64,000 nucleotides of DNA from Anabaena sp. FACHB-1237 (GCF_014696225.1 NZ_JACJPV010000003.1:136190-200189); one strand, 5' to 3'. Counted from the stretch's first letter, positions 27,092 to 35,590 are shown. Made by a program: numbers and translations. The notes: generated by a model from the letters alone, not told the origin.

Positions 27092-27124
27092 AGATCCTCG
27101 ACTTCTTAAAGAAGTCGGGGATCT
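27092..27124. repeat. 33-bp palindrome, one mismatch
   Basis: The half-site reads AGATCCTCGACTTCTT against AAGAAGTCGGGGATCT, so one base pair is broken (T:G). It sits five bases from the stop codon of the small membrane protein gene. Confidence 0.85.
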
Positions 27125-27128
27125 GATA

Positions 27129-27431
27129 TTAATAAATGTGATCAGACTCAGGCAAGGATTTTTGTATATCCTCTGTGAGTGAAGTATTAACAGGTAAAGA
27201 AACAGAATTTTCAGAAGTAGGTATTTCTGTTAATTTTACTGAAGTTACTACTGAATTAGTAGAGGTGGTACAATGAAAATAAGTACCAAAAATTTTATCA
27301 TAATTAGAAACTACAGCTAAGAATGTTCCCGCTACAATAGAAATAGGTAATGGCAAAGAAAAACCTTTAACCCAATTAAATAATTCTGCTAAAGCGAAAA
27401 GTACAAAAAAGCAAACTAACCAAACCGCCAT
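27129..27431 (-). CDS. Small membrane protein, unknown function
   Basis: The 100-residue protein has a hydrophobic N-terminal half with two helices (about 2-20 and 27-43; MAVWLVCFFVLFALAELFNW, LPLPISIVAGTFLAVVSNYD). The C-terminal half is Ser/Thr-rich and polar, and probably disordered. The family is not named. Relatives of about this size are common in filamentous cyanobacteria. No operon partner is close. Confidence 0.6.
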   Translation of the reverse strand: MAVWLVCFFVLFALAELFNWVKGFSLPLPISIVAGTFLAVVSNYDKIFGTYFHCTTSTNSVVTSVKLTEIPTSENSVSLPVNTSLTEDIQKSLPESDHIY

Positions 27432-27469
27432 AATTTTTAGTCCTAGTTTAAGAGGTGATCATCTTGTAC

Positions 27470-27617
27470 AGGACTTACCCAACTGTTACATTGGTAGGGT
27501 GTGGTTCGACAAGCTCACCAACCACGTCAAACAGTATAAATCATGTAAATAACCAAATTGTTGATATCTAACGCACCCACTCAACAGATTTTTTAGTGTG
27601 ACACCTGCGTAAGTCCT
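27470..27617. repeat. AGGACTTACGCAA-type element (copy)
   Basis: The copy is nearly collinear with 321-468, including GTGTGGTTCGACAAGCTC and ATAAATCATGTAAATAACCA. The left end has mutated (GGACTTACCCAACTG) and the right end reads GCGTAAGTCCT. Confidence 0.85.
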
Positions 27618-27662
27618 ATTATAGATCAAGTGTGATATTGACAGTTAGTAGTTGGAACTATT

Positions 27663-27830
27663 TGACATACTCACCGACCTAAAGGCGCGGTGATTCTTGA
27701 CGCTTCACTGACTGATGCTACCTAAGTAGTCTTACTCTGCCTCTGCATCCGTTTAGAGTCGTGGCAATGCCCTATCCCGACTTTATTGATATTTTTGGCA
27801 GATGCTAAATCATCACTTTACCTGTTCCCA
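27663..27830 (-). mobile_element. Remnant of an IS200/IS605 (tnpB-type) end
   Basis: The sequence TGACATACTCACCGACCTAA with its GGCGCGGTGATTCTTG hairpin arm, followed by GTCTTACTCTGCCTCTGCAT and AGTCGTGGCAATGCCCTA, resembles the right end of cyanobacterial IS605-type elements. Read on the minus strand it would follow tnpB. No tnpB or tnpA reading frame survives. The attribution is from memory of such ends and needs alignment. Confidence 0.5.
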
Positions 27831-27851
27831 AAGAAGCAGGTAAAAAATTAC

Positions 27852-27943
27852 AGGACTTACGCAAAACATAACAAAAGTAGGGATAATTCATGAATTATAC
27901 CTACGCAAGAATCAGGTTTTGAGTCGAATCTTGCCTAAGTCCT
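27852..27943. repeat. Short AGGACTTACGCAA element with inner palindrome
   Basis: The ends are AGGACTTACGCAAAACATAA and CTTGCCTAAGTCCT. The core is GTAGGGATAATTCATGAATT plus ATACCTAC, a palindrome related to those at 5286 and 8010. It appears to be a nested or composite element. Confidence 0.75.
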
Positions 27944-27996
27944 AAAATTAATTAGCTAAAATAATGTAGATGTTTAGTAATTTAGCAGATTTTGTA

Positions 27997-29070
27997 ATGA
28001 TTGAAGTTGAACATCTCAGTAAAGTATATGGTTCTACCCCTGCAATTACAGATGTGACTTTTAGGGTTGAACCTGGAGAAATTGTGGGGTTTTTGGGTCC
28101 TAATGGTGCAGGTAAAACTACCACTATGCGAGTTTTATCGGGATATTTACCTGCTACCAGTGGTACAGCCAGAATTGCGGGTTATGATGTTCATGATCAA
28201 TCTTTAGCTGTACGTCAACGCATTGGTTACTTACCCGAGAATCCTCCTTTATATCCTGAAATGACAGTAAGAGGTTTTTTACATTTTGTTGCCCAGATTA
28301 AAGGAGTTGCAGCAGGCGATCGCTCTGAAAAAGTCCAAGCAGCCATCCAGCGTTGTAATTTACAAGATAAAGAAAAAGTCATTATTCGCAAACTGTCTAA
28401 AGGATATCGTCAAAGAGTGGGTATTGCCCAAGCGATCGTTCATGATCCACCAGCTATCATCTTGGATGAACCTACCGTTGGTTTAGACCCAAGACAAATT
28501 ATGGAGGTACGCAACCTGATTAAAAGTTTAGCTGGAACACACACAATTATTCTCTCTACCCACATCTTACCAGAAGTGAGCATGACCTGTAGTCGAGTAG
28601 TGATCATCAATCGCGGTAAAATAGTCGCTATCAATAGCCCAGAAAACCTGATGACACAATTAACAGAAGGTTCTGGTTATGAATTAGAAATTGCTGGAGA
28701 TGTATCTTTAGCTAAACAAATGTTAGAAAAAATCCCCGGTATTAATTTAGTAGTATCCATGTCTAGTCATCATTATTCATCCACAGATCATACCTGTTTA
28801 CGAGTGATATCTCAACCAGGAAAAGAACCAGGTAAAGACATAGTAAATGCCTTAAATAACGCCGGATTTGATTTGTATGAAATGCGTCGTGTAAATGCTA
28901 CCCTAGAGGATGTTTTTCTGGAACTAACCACATCAGAAAAAACCATTTCTTCAAATATTGATTCAGAAGTTAACCCTGATATTCAAGATGAACAAAACCC
29001 TACCATGAATCTTAATCAAGAGGTAGAAACAACAGAAAAAGATGCAGAATCACCAGGAGAAAATCTTTAA
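27997..29070 (+). CDS. ABC transporter ATPase (GldA-like)
   Basis: ATG 27997 (MIEVEHLSKVYG) fits family starts; an ATG nine codons earlier (27970) is possible. The protein has 357 residues. Walker A is GFLGPNGAGKTTTMR, the ABC signature is LSKGYRQRVGIAQA, Walker B is AIILDEPTVGLD, with an ILSTHILPE switch. A C-terminal 60-residue acidic tail follows the usual regulatory domain. It overlaps nothing but abuts the permease gene exactly (TAA then ATG), so translational coupling is likely. With the next genes it forms a Gld-type exporter operon; the substrate is unknown. Confidence 0.9.
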   Translation: MIEVEHLSKVYGSTPAITDVTFRVEPGEIVGFLGPNGAGKTTTMRVLSGYLPATSGTARIAGYDVHDQSLAVRQRIGYLPENPPLYPEMTVRGFLHFVAQIKGVAAGDRSEKVQAAIQRCNLQDKEKVIIRKLSKGYRQRVGIAQAIVHDPPAIILDEPTVGLDPRQIMEVRNLIKSLAGTHTIILSTHILPEVSMTCSRVVIINRGKIVAINSPENLMTQLTEGSGYELEIAGDVSLAKQMLEKIPGINLVVSMSSHHYSSTDHTCLRVISQPGKEPGKDIVNALNNAGFDLYEMRRVNATLEDVFLELTTSEKTISSNIDSEVNPDIQDEQNPTMNLNQEVETTEKDAESPGENL

Positions 29071-29883
29071 ATGGGTATAGTTATTGCTAACATTATTGCT
29101 ATTTATCGTCGTGAATTACAAAGTTATTTTGTATCACCTTTAGCCTACGGTATCACCAGTGTATTTTGGCTATTAGCTGGGTTATTTTTCGTGATGATCT
29201 TACTAGGTCCCCAAGGAATTTTAGTCACAGTAGCAGCTTTTGATTTACAAGGACAACAATATGGTATTCAAGTACCACCAGTAGATGTTCCTTATGAATT
29301 TATGTTAGCATTTTTTGATAGAATGGGGTGGTTACTACTATTTATCCTGCCTATTTTGTCTATGGGATTATACACCGAAGAACGTAAACGAGGAACTTTA
29401 GAACTATTAGCCACTTCCCCGGTGACAAATTGGGCTGTAGCTATTGCTAAATTATTAGGAGTAACTACTTTTTTTCTAACAATGATATTACCACTTTTAG
29501 GATTAGAAATTTTCACCTTATCTAAATCTAATCCTCCTTTATCTCCCATAATTCCTATTCTCGCCCATGGAGGTTTATTACTATTTGCCACCGCAATTTT
29601 ATCATTAGGAATGTTTATTTCTTCCTTGACAGATAGCGCAATTTTAGCCGCAATTCTCACTTTTGCTTTAATGGTTTTGCTGGTATTTATAGATTTAATT
29701 GGTAATAGTCTTCCTAGTCCTCTTGGGAGCGCAATTAGTCATTTATCCATCCTCAAACATTACAATACTCTCATTCAAGGGATTTTTGATACTAGTTCAT
29801 TAATTTTATTTGCCAGTTATATTATTTTAGGCATATTTCTCACAGCACAATCAATTGATACACTACGTTTTCAAAGACAATAG
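29071..29883 (+). CDS. ABC transporter permease (GldF-like)
   Basis: The 270-residue protein has about six transmembrane helices. It includes the ABC-2 permease core: YRRELQSYFVSPLAYGITSV at the N-terminus, ILPILSMGLYTEERKRGTLE and LLATSPVTNWAVAIAKLLG. That RGTLELLxxSP block is diagnostic of this exporter class. It starts directly after the ATPase stop codon. Its homologues in Bacteroidetes (GldF) are involved in gliding, but cyanobacterial versions are uncharacterised. Confidence 0.9.
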   Translation: MGIVIANIIAIYRRELQSYFVSPLAYGITSVFWLLAGLFFVMILLGPQGILVTVAAFDLQGQQYGIQVPPVDVPYEFMLAFFDRMGWLLLFILPILSMGLYTEERKRGTLELLATSPVTNWAVAIAKLLGVTTFFLTMILPLLGLEIFTLSKSNPPLSPIIPILAHGGLLLFATAILSLGMFISSLTDSAILAAILTFALMVLLVFIDLIGNSLPSPLGSAISHLSILKHYNTLIQGIFDTSSLILFASYIILGIFLTAQSIDTLRFQRQ

Positions 29884-30394
29884 TACAGGAGTTAAGCAAC
29901 CGGAACATTAGTAGGGTGCGTCAGACAGCATAAATCATGTAAATAAACATATTCTTGATATCTGACGCACCTTATCGTACTGGAACATTAGTAGGGTGCG
30001 TCAGACAGCATAAATCATGTAAATAAACATATTCTTGATATCTGACGCACCTTATCGTACTGGAACATTAGTAAGGTGCGTCAGACAGCATAAATCATGT
30101 AAATAAACATATTCTTGATACCTGACGCACCCTACATCTAAATTGTATTATCAGGCGTTGCTGAATTGGAGTATAATATTTATTTCGATTTCGATTTCGA
30201 TTTCGATTTCGATTTCGCGCATCAGCGAAGCGAAGCACTTGCGTTAGATGCAAAGTTTCAAATTTTGAATTTCTCAATTTTATACCTGAGTTCAGCAAAG
30301 CCTTGTATCATCAAAAAGCCGACAATTAAAGTAGTGCAAGCATCTTGCTTGCATCGCTTATCTAAATAAAGACTATAATCTCAAATCTCAAACA
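29884..30394. other. Repeat-filled gap inside the ABC operon
   Basis: Besides the 80-bp triplicate, there is a (TTTCGA)n hexamer array at 30183-30217. It lies in an element bounded by GGCGTTGCTGAATTGGAG (30153) and CTGAGTTCAGCAAAGCC (to about 30301). A GTGCAAGCATCTTGCTTGCA hairpin word follows at about 30334-30355. No gene is found. The insertions lie between the permease and GldG-like genes, which are normally adjacent. Confidence 0.7.
29902..30135. repeat. Three tandem 80-bp copies of an element core
   Basis: Units start with GGAACATTAGTAGGGTGCGT at 29902, 29982 and 30062, with a strict 80-bp period and only a few substitutions. Each unit has arms GGGTGCGTCAGA / TCTGACGCACC. The unit is the internal segment of the AGGACTTACGCAA family, here amplified without its outer ends (a degenerate AGGAGTTAAGCAAC precedes it). 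It has no unique spacers, so it is not CRISPR. Confidence 0.9.
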
Positions 30395-32194
30395 ATGCTG
30401 AAAAGTAAATTTGCCAATACACTTGTAAAATTATTAGTCAAACTATTCTTTTTGCTTGGACCATTTCTATTGACTGCTGGTTTAACCATAGGAATAGCGT
30501 CAGAAAAATGGGGAATTATTCCTTTATCACTGTTAATTACAGGTATAGTTATTTGTGGTTTATGGCTAATATTAAAACTGCGAGAAACTCAATGGTTAGA
30601 AAAACGTTCCACTCAGTCAGGTACTAATGCTATCATTGCTACTTTATCAGTTCTGGCAATTTTAGCCATGATTAATTTTCTCGGTATTCGTTATCATCTA
30701 CGTTTAGATTTAACAGATAATCAATTATTTACCCTTGCACCACAATCACGAGAATTAGTCACTAATTTATCACAACCTGTAAAACTTTGGTTATTTACCA
30801 CCCAAAAAAATCCCCAAGATCAAGAATTATTAAAGAATTATACTCGTGAAAGTAGTAATTTTCAATATGAATATGTGGATCCCCAATTAAAACCAGGACT
30901 AGCGAAAAAGTTTAATGTTAAACAAGATGGTGATGTTTACCTAGAAGTTAATAATCAACAAAAATTAGTCCAAAATATTAACCAAAATCAACCACTTTCT
31001 GAAGTAAGAATAACTAATACTCTCCAACAAATTACCACTTCTACTAATGTTAAAATTTATTTTCTTCAGGGTCATGGAGAAATTCCAATTTCCGATACTC
31101 AAGAAAAAATTCCCGAAGCCATTCAAGCATTAAATGAGAGAAATTTTACCACATTACCTTTAAATTTAACATCACAACCTCAAGTTCCTGTAGATGCTGC
31201 TGCTGTGGTAGTTGCTGGACCGCAAAGAGGACTTCTGGTAGGAGAAGTTACTGCTTTACAAGATTATTTAAAACGTGGTGGTAATTTATTATTAATGCTT
31301 GACCCTAATAAAGATTCTCAACTTGATCCTCTTTTAAAAGACTGGGGTATTACTTTAGATCAAAGGTTAATTATTGATAATTCTGGAGAAAGTTTAGGAT
31401 TAGGACCTGCTGCTATTTTAGTGACGGAATATGGAGAACATCCTATTACTAAAGATTTTGGTAATGGTATTTCTGTCTATCCTTTAAGTCGTCCTATAGT
31501 TGTTACTTCTGTTCCTAATGTTGAATCTATGACTTTATTAAAAACTAAGCCTTTTCCTAATAGTTGGGCTGAAAGTGATCAAAATTCTGAAAAGTTGGAA
31601 TTTAATGAAGATAAGGATCTTAAAGGTCCTTTGACTTTAGGGGTAGTTTTACGCAAAAAGTTATCAGCAATACCTACAGTTTCTCCTAGTTCTCCGATTT
31701 CTACACCTACAGTTTCTCCTAGTTCTCCGATTTCTACACCTACAGTTTCTCCTAGTTCTCCGATTTCTACACCTACAGTTTCTCCTAGTTCTCCGATTTC
31801 TACACCTACAAATTCTCCTAGTTCTCCGATTTCTACACCTACAAATTCTCCTAGTTCAACGAGTGTCATAGACACTAATAAAAATACTAATACAAATACT
31901 AATACTAATACAAATACAAATAATAAAGAATCACGTTTAGTAGTATTTGGTAATTCTAGTTTTATTGGCAATGGTTTATTTAGACAACAATTAAATGCAG
32001 ATGTATTTTTAAACTCTGTAACTTGGGTAAGTCAACAAGATCAACAAACCTTATCAATTCGTCCTAAAGAACAAAAAAATCGCCGGATTATCATTTCTAC
32101 CAATGAGGCAAATATATTAACCATAGTAGCAATTTTGGTATTACCTTTACTTGGTTTAATAGTAGGTGTTATTATTTGGTGGATACGACGTTAA
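30395..32194 (+). CDS. GldG-like (ABC-associated, DUF4350/GldG family) membrane protein
   Basis: The 599-residue protein has three N-terminal transmembrane helices (about 15-35, 40-60, 80-98). A large extracytoplasmic domain follows (LRLDLTDNQLFTLAPQSREL, KIYFLQGHGEIP, LLMLDPNKDSQLDPLLKDWG), then a C-terminal helix (about 572-595) with basic RR end. A low-complexity insert at about residues 427-495 consists of PTVSPSSPIST undecapeptides and an (NT)n run, encoded by tandem 33-bp repeats. GldG proteins act with GldA/GldF-type exporters. The 3' end is immediately followed by an AGGACTTACGCAA element. Confidence 0.85.
   Translation: MLKSKFANTLVKLLVKLFFLLGPFLLTAGLTIGIASEKWGIIPLSLLITGIVICGLWLILKLRETQWLEKRSTQSGTNAIIATLSVLAILAMINFLGIRYHLRLDLTDNQLFTLAPQSRELVTNLSQPVKLWLFTTQKNPQDQELLKNYTRESSNFQYEYVDPQLKPGLAKKFNVKQDGDVYLEVNNQQKLVQNINQNQPLSEVRITNTLQQITTSTNVKIYFLQGHGEIPISDTQEKIPEAIQALNERNFTTLPLNLTSQPQVPVDAAAVVVAGPQRGLLVGEVTALQDYLKRGGNLLLMLDPNKDSQLDPLLKDWGITLDQRLIIDNSGESLGLGPAAILVTEYGEHPITKDFGNGISVYPLSRPIVVTSVPNVESMTLLKTKPFPNSWAESDQNSEKLEFNEDKDLKGPLTLGVVLRKKLSAIPTVSPSSPISTPTVSPSSPISTPTVSPSSPISTPTVSPSSPISTPTNSPSSPISTPTNSPSSTSVIDTNKNTNTNTNTNTNTNNKESRLVVFGNSSFIGNGLFRQQLNADVFLNSVTWVSQQDQQTLSIRPKEQKNRRIIISTNEANILTIVAILVLPLLGLIVGVIIWWIRR
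31673..31860 (+). repeat. 33-bp coding minisatellite in the GldG-like gene
   Basis: Five full units and one partial unit of CCTACAGTTTCTCCTAGTTC plus TCCGATTTCTACA encode PTVSPSSPIST; the last two read PTNSP. The copies are almost identical, which implies recent slippage and likely length variation between strains. An AATACTAAT-type array encoding (NT)n follows at about 31876-31925. Confidence 0.9.
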
Positions 32195-32195
32195 C

Positions 32196-32337
32196 AGGAC
32201 TTACGCAACTGGCACATTGGTAGGCTGCGTCAGATATCAACAATCTGTTTATTTGCAGGATTGATTCTGAAGTAGTTGGTAAGCTCGTCGAACCACACCC
32301 TACAAAAGATTTTTGGTCTGACACTTGCGTAAGTCCT
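32196..32337. repeat. AGGACTTACGCAA-type element (copy, core inverted)
   Basis: The ends are AGGACTTACGCAACTGGCAC and GACACTTGCGTAAGTCCT. Compared with 321-468 the middle is inverted: GTCAGATATCAACAATCTG comes first and GTCGAACCACACCCTAC last. Such flips suggest that the core can invert or was rebuilt from two copies. Confidence 0.8.
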
Positions 32338-32436
32338 AGTTAATTGTAGAGATATCAGCTATTAAGCTGTTGTGCAGCTAGTGGGTAAGATACTTACTCT
32401 TAATTAACATCATAAATTAACAACATCATTAACAAC

Positions 32437-33294
32437 ATGAGATTACCACGTTCTACCTTAGTTTTAATATTTTTAGCTGTGAGTTTAGGAAGTTTTGTTT
32501 ATTTTTATGAAATTAAAAACAAAACTGCACAACAGCAAGTTAAATCACAAACATCAAAAATATTTACTTTTGCTGCTGACGATGTACAATCTTTAACTGT
32601 AAAAACTAAAGATATGACATTACAATTAGCCAGAATAAATAGCAATAAAACATCAGATAAAAAACCACAGTGGGAAATAAAATCTCCTGTATCTGCACTA
32701 GCTAATGATGGTGTTGTCTCTTATTTGATGGATTTATTAATTGATGGTAAAATTCAGAAAACTACCTCTATTTTACCATCTCAATTATCAGAATTTGGTT
32801 TAGATAAACCTTTGGCTACAATTGATGTTACACTGAAAAATCAGCAAAGTCATCAGTTAATTTTAGGTAAATCTGATTTTAATAATGAATTTATATATGC
32901 TAAAGCTAATCCTGGTAGAAATAGGGATTTACTTTTGATATCTAAAGATTTTGCTAATGCAGTTAATCGGAATTTGTCAGAATGGCAACTATCAGGACAA
33001 AATCAACTAGATATAGATAATAAATCACAATCTTTACCCAGTTTACCTAGTCTTCCTCCTATAACTGCTACTCCTAGTTCTGTTGTTTCTCCTGCTATTT
33101 CCCCTACTTCAGCTAGTTCTCAAACTACATCCCAAACTATGTCAACTCCACCTAAGAATACACCTAAAAATACACCTAAAAATACATCAAATTCTCCCAA
33201 TAAGACATCTAAAACTACATTAAACACACCTGAACATACATCTGGAATTACACCAAACAATACAGAAAATACCTCAAATGTTCCACTTAAATAA
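32437..33294 (+). CDS. DUF4340 domain protein of the Gld-type ABC operon
   Basis: The 285-residue protein is anchored by an N-terminal helix (about 5-24). Its DUF4340 region (about 45-190) contains FTFAADDVQSLTVKTKDMTL, WEIKSPVSALANDGVVSYLM, SEFGLDKPLATIDVTLKNQQ and FIYAKANPG. The final 95 residues are a Pro/Ser/Thr/Asn-rich tail with PKNTPKNT repeats, probably disordered and extracytoplasmic. DUF4340 genes regularly follow gldG-like genes. It completes the operon after the element at 32196. Confidence 0.85.
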   Translation: MRLPRSTLVLIFLAVSLGSFVYFYEIKNKTAQQQVKSQTSKIFTFAADDVQSLTVKTKDMTLQLARINSNKTSDKKPQWEIKSPVSALANDGVVSYLMDLLIDGKIQKTTSILPSQLSEFGLDKPLATIDVTLKNQQSHQLILGKSDFNNEFIYAKANPGRNRDLLLISKDFANAVNRNLSEWQLSGQNQLDIDNKSQSLPSLPSLPPITATPSSVVSPAISPTSASSQTTSQTMSTPPKNTPKNTPKNTSNSPNKTSKTTLNTPEHTSGITPNNTENTSNVPLK

Positions 33295-33318
33295 AACTAT
33301 AGGATAGATTAACTTCTG

Positions 33319-34173
33319 ATGATAAAAAAAACAGCAACATTGTTAATTTCTTGCCCAGATCAACAGGGTTTAGTAGCAAAAATTGCTAATTTTATTTACG
33401 CTAATGGTGGCAATATTATTCATGCAGATCAACATACAGATTTTGAAGCTGGATTGTTTTTAACTAGGATAGAATGGGAGTTAGAAGGCTTTAATTTACC
33501 AAAGGATCTCATTAGTCCTGCTTTTAATGCTATTGCCCAACCTTTAGGGGCAAAATGGGAATTACATTTTTCAGAAACTATACCGAGAATTGCTATTTGG
33601 GTTAGTCGTCAAGACCATTGTTTATATGATTTAATTTGGCGATATCGTGCTAAAGAATTTCAGGCTGAAATTGCTTTAATTATTAGTAATCATCCTCATT
33701 TACAGGCAATAGCTAAACAATTTAATATTGACTATTATCATGTTCCTATTACTAAAGATAATAAGTTAGAACAGGAAGAGAAACAGTTAGAGTTACTCAA
33801 ACAATACAAAATTGATTTAGTTGTTTTGGCTAAATATATGCAAATTATGAGTGGGGATTTTATTGAAAAATTTCCGCAAATTATTAATATTCATCATTCA
33901 TTTTTACCTGCATTTATTGGCGCAAATCCCTATCATCGTGCTTTTGAAAGAGGTGTAAAAGTAATTGGGGCAACTGCCCATTATGCTACTGCTGATTTAG
34001 ATGCAGGTCCTATTATTGAACAGGATGTGGTGCGTGTTAGTCATCGAGATGATGTGGATGACTTAATTAGAAAGGGTAAAGATTTAGAACGGGTTGTATT
34101 AGCGCGTGCTGTGAGATATCATCTGCAAAATCGGGTTTTAGTATATGGTAATAGAACTGTAGTTTTTGAATAA
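33319..34173 (+). CDS. purU: Formyltetrahydrofolate deformylase
   Basis: The 284-residue enzyme hydrolyses 10-formyl-THF to formate and THF, supplying formate or balancing the folate pool. An N-terminal ACT domain (about 4-80; ATLLISCPDQQGLVAKIANF, HADQHTDFEAGLFLTRI) is followed by a formyltransferase-fold domain. The active-site region INIHHSFLPAFIGANPYHRA and GATAHYATADLDAGPIIEQD carry the Asn-His-Asp set. It starts 24 bases after the DUF4340 gene and 15 bases before the next gene, so it may share a transcript. Confidence 0.95.
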   Translation: MIKKTATLLISCPDQQGLVAKIANFIYANGGNIIHADQHTDFEAGLFLTRIEWELEGFNLPKDLISPAFNAIAQPLGAKWELHFSETIPRIAIWVSRQDHCLYDLIWRYRAKEFQAEIALIISNHPHLQAIAKQFNIDYYHVPITKDNKLEQEEKQLELLKQYKIDLVVLAKYMQIMSGDFIEKFPQIINIHHSFLPAFIGANPYHRAFERGVKVIGATAHYATADLDAGPIIEQDVVRVSHRDDVDDLIRKGKDLERVVLARAVRYHLQNRVLVYGNRTVVFE

Positions 34174-34188
34174 AGGAATCTAACTGTA

Positions 34189-34923
34189 ATGAATAAGTTC
34201 ACATATCAAACATTAAAAATTTCTCTACCTATAATTTTATTAAGTATTTGTCTAGGAGGTAGAAGTACCTTATCCCAAACATTACCACTAACATCTAATT
34301 TGATTAGTTTTAATACTCCCGCAGGGGAGAGATTACTATTAAGTAGTAGATCAAGAAGTGATTTTTTTCCTTTAAGTACACAATTTGTTACTCAAGAAAA
34401 TCAAGCATTTTGTGGTGTTGCTAGTATGGTAATGGTATTAAATAGTTTACAAGTTTCTGCACCAGAAGCACCGGAATATAAACCTTTTAAGGTATTTACT
34501 CAAGGTAACTTTTTTAATAATCCTAAAACCATAAAGGTAGTGAGTCGTGATATAGTTGCCCGTCAAGGGATGACTTTACAACAATTAGGAAACTTATTAG
34601 CAAGTTATGATGTAAAAGTAGAAGTTTATCATGCGGGTAATTCTAGTTTAGAAAGGTTTCGTCAATTAGCACAAGAGAATTTGAAAAGTTCAGATAATTT
34701 TATTCTTGTGAATTATTTGCGTAAAGAAATAGGCCAGGAAAGTGGTGGACATATTTCACCTTTAGCGGCCTATAATGAGTCGACGGATAGATTTTTGATT
34801 ATGGATGTTTCTCGTTATAAGTATCCACCTGTTTGGGTAAAAACTAGTGATTTGTGGAAAGCGATGAATACGCAAGATCAATCATCAGGAAAAACTAGGG
34901 GTTTTGTTTTGGTAAGTAAGTAA
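34189..34923 (+). CDS. Phytochelatin synthase family peptidase, exported
   Basis: The 244-residue protein has a signal peptide (about 1-29). A papain-like PCS domain follows, with Cys in NQAFCGVASMVMVLNSLQ, His in SGGHISPLAAYN and Asp in LIMDVSRYKYPPVW, the expected triad. Prokaryotic members (such as the Nostoc homologue) cleave the Gly from glutathione and make little phytochelatin because they lack the plant C-terminal domain, as does this one. It probably acts on glutathione or its conjugates in the periplasm. An ATTACCA-type heptamer array follows the stop codon. Confidence 0.9.
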   Translation: MNKFTYQTLKISLPIILLSICLGGRSTLSQTLPLTSNLISFNTPAGERLLLSSRSRSDFFPLSTQFVTQENQAFCGVASMVMVLNSLQVSAPEAPEYKPFKVFTQGNFFNNPKTIKVVSRDIVARQGMTLQQLGNLLASYDVKVEVYHAGNSSLERFRQLAQENLKSSDNFILVNYLRKEIGQESGGHISPLAAYNESTDRFLIMDVSRYKYPPVWVKTSDLWKAMNTQDQSSGKTRGFVLVSK

Positions 34924-34963
34924 TTTACCAATTACCTACCAATTACCAATTACCAATTACCAA
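34924..34963. repeat. Heptamer array (CAATTAC)n
   Basis: About five tandem heptamers lie between two convergent genes. Short tandemly repeated heptamers of this kind are typical of filamentous cyanobacterial intergenic DNA. A similar GTAATTAGTAATTAGTAATT run lies at about 60414-60441. Confidence 0.75.
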
Positions 34964-34969
34964 AGAAAG

Positions 34970-35590
34970 TTATTTATAGGATTTATCTATGGGAAAAGTT
35001 CCTAATATTTCATCAACTCCCGCGCCTCTACCTGCTTCTCCATCAGAATTCCAATCATTATTTGAATCTATGAGTGTTACTCCTGCTTGGTAATAACATT
35101 GTAGTTGTATAGATTTCTGATCTTCTGAGATTAATAAGTTGAAGTTTCCGCTTTTTGTGGCACATTGAAATTGAGCTTTTTTAATTTGAGTTCCATATTT
35201 TTCTTCTAAATATTTAGTATAAGGTGTATCGCTGGGTAATGGTGTGAGAAATTTGCTTTCGTTTCCTGGTATTGGTAATGCACCTAAAGGTGATCCATAG
35301 CGATCGCCATTTTTTTGTTTTTTAGCTTCCCAACAGGCAAAATACACTTTTTTATTTTGATCGCCTGGATAAGTTCTTAAACCAATAATTTGATTTTTTG
35401 GACATTCTTTTGTATATTTTTGGGTATATTCTGGATAGCGATCGCTTAATTTTTTAAATAATATTTCACATTTTTGCTTTCCACAATTACCTTTAATGAT
35501 CGGTTTTTTAGTAATCTGCGCTAAGGCAATTTCTGAGTTAACTAATAATGGGATAATTGGTAAAAGGAGGATTAATTTCCTTAGTTTCAT
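34970..35590 (-). CDS. Secreted Cys-containing protein, unknown function
   Basis: The 206-residue protein has a clear signal peptide (1-24, ending ALAQ). The mature part has eight or so charged segments with paired cysteines (GNCGKQKCEILFKKL, KECPKNQ, YFACWEAKK, FQCATKSG, LQCYYQAG), and near its end DSNNDWNSDGEAGRGAGVDE, a Ca-binding-like acidic loop. No family is recognised. It is convergent with the phytochelatin-synthase-like gene. Confidence 0.65.
   Translation of the reverse strand: MKLRKLILLLPIIPLLVNSEIALAQITKKPIIKGNCGKQKCEILFKKLSDRYPEYTQKYTKECPKNQIIGLRTYPGDQNKKVYFACWEAKKQKNGDRYGSPLGALPIPGNESKFLTPLPSDTPYTKYLEEKYGTQIKKAQFQCATKSGNFNLLISEDQKSIQLQCYYQAGVTLIDSNNDWNSDGEAGRGAGVDEILGTFPIDKSYK

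Larger units (their letters stand above)
27432..27996. other. Intergenic before the ABC operon, packed with mobile-element remnants
   Basis: In order it holds a full AGGACTTACGCAA element, an IS200/IS605-type end remnant and a shorter AGGACTTACGCAA element that encloses a GGATAATTCATGAATTATAC palindrome. No intact gene is present. The operon promoter must lie within or just after these insertions. Confidence 0.6.

Noticed and set aside
29902..30135. Regular 80-bp repeats as a CRISPR array
   Set aside because: Whole 80-bp units are repeated, including the would-be spacers, and no cas genes are near.
31579..31971. 130-codon minus-strand frame within the GldG-like gene
   Set aside because: It is the antisense of the 33-bp minisatellite and has repetitive EIGELGETVGV sequence.
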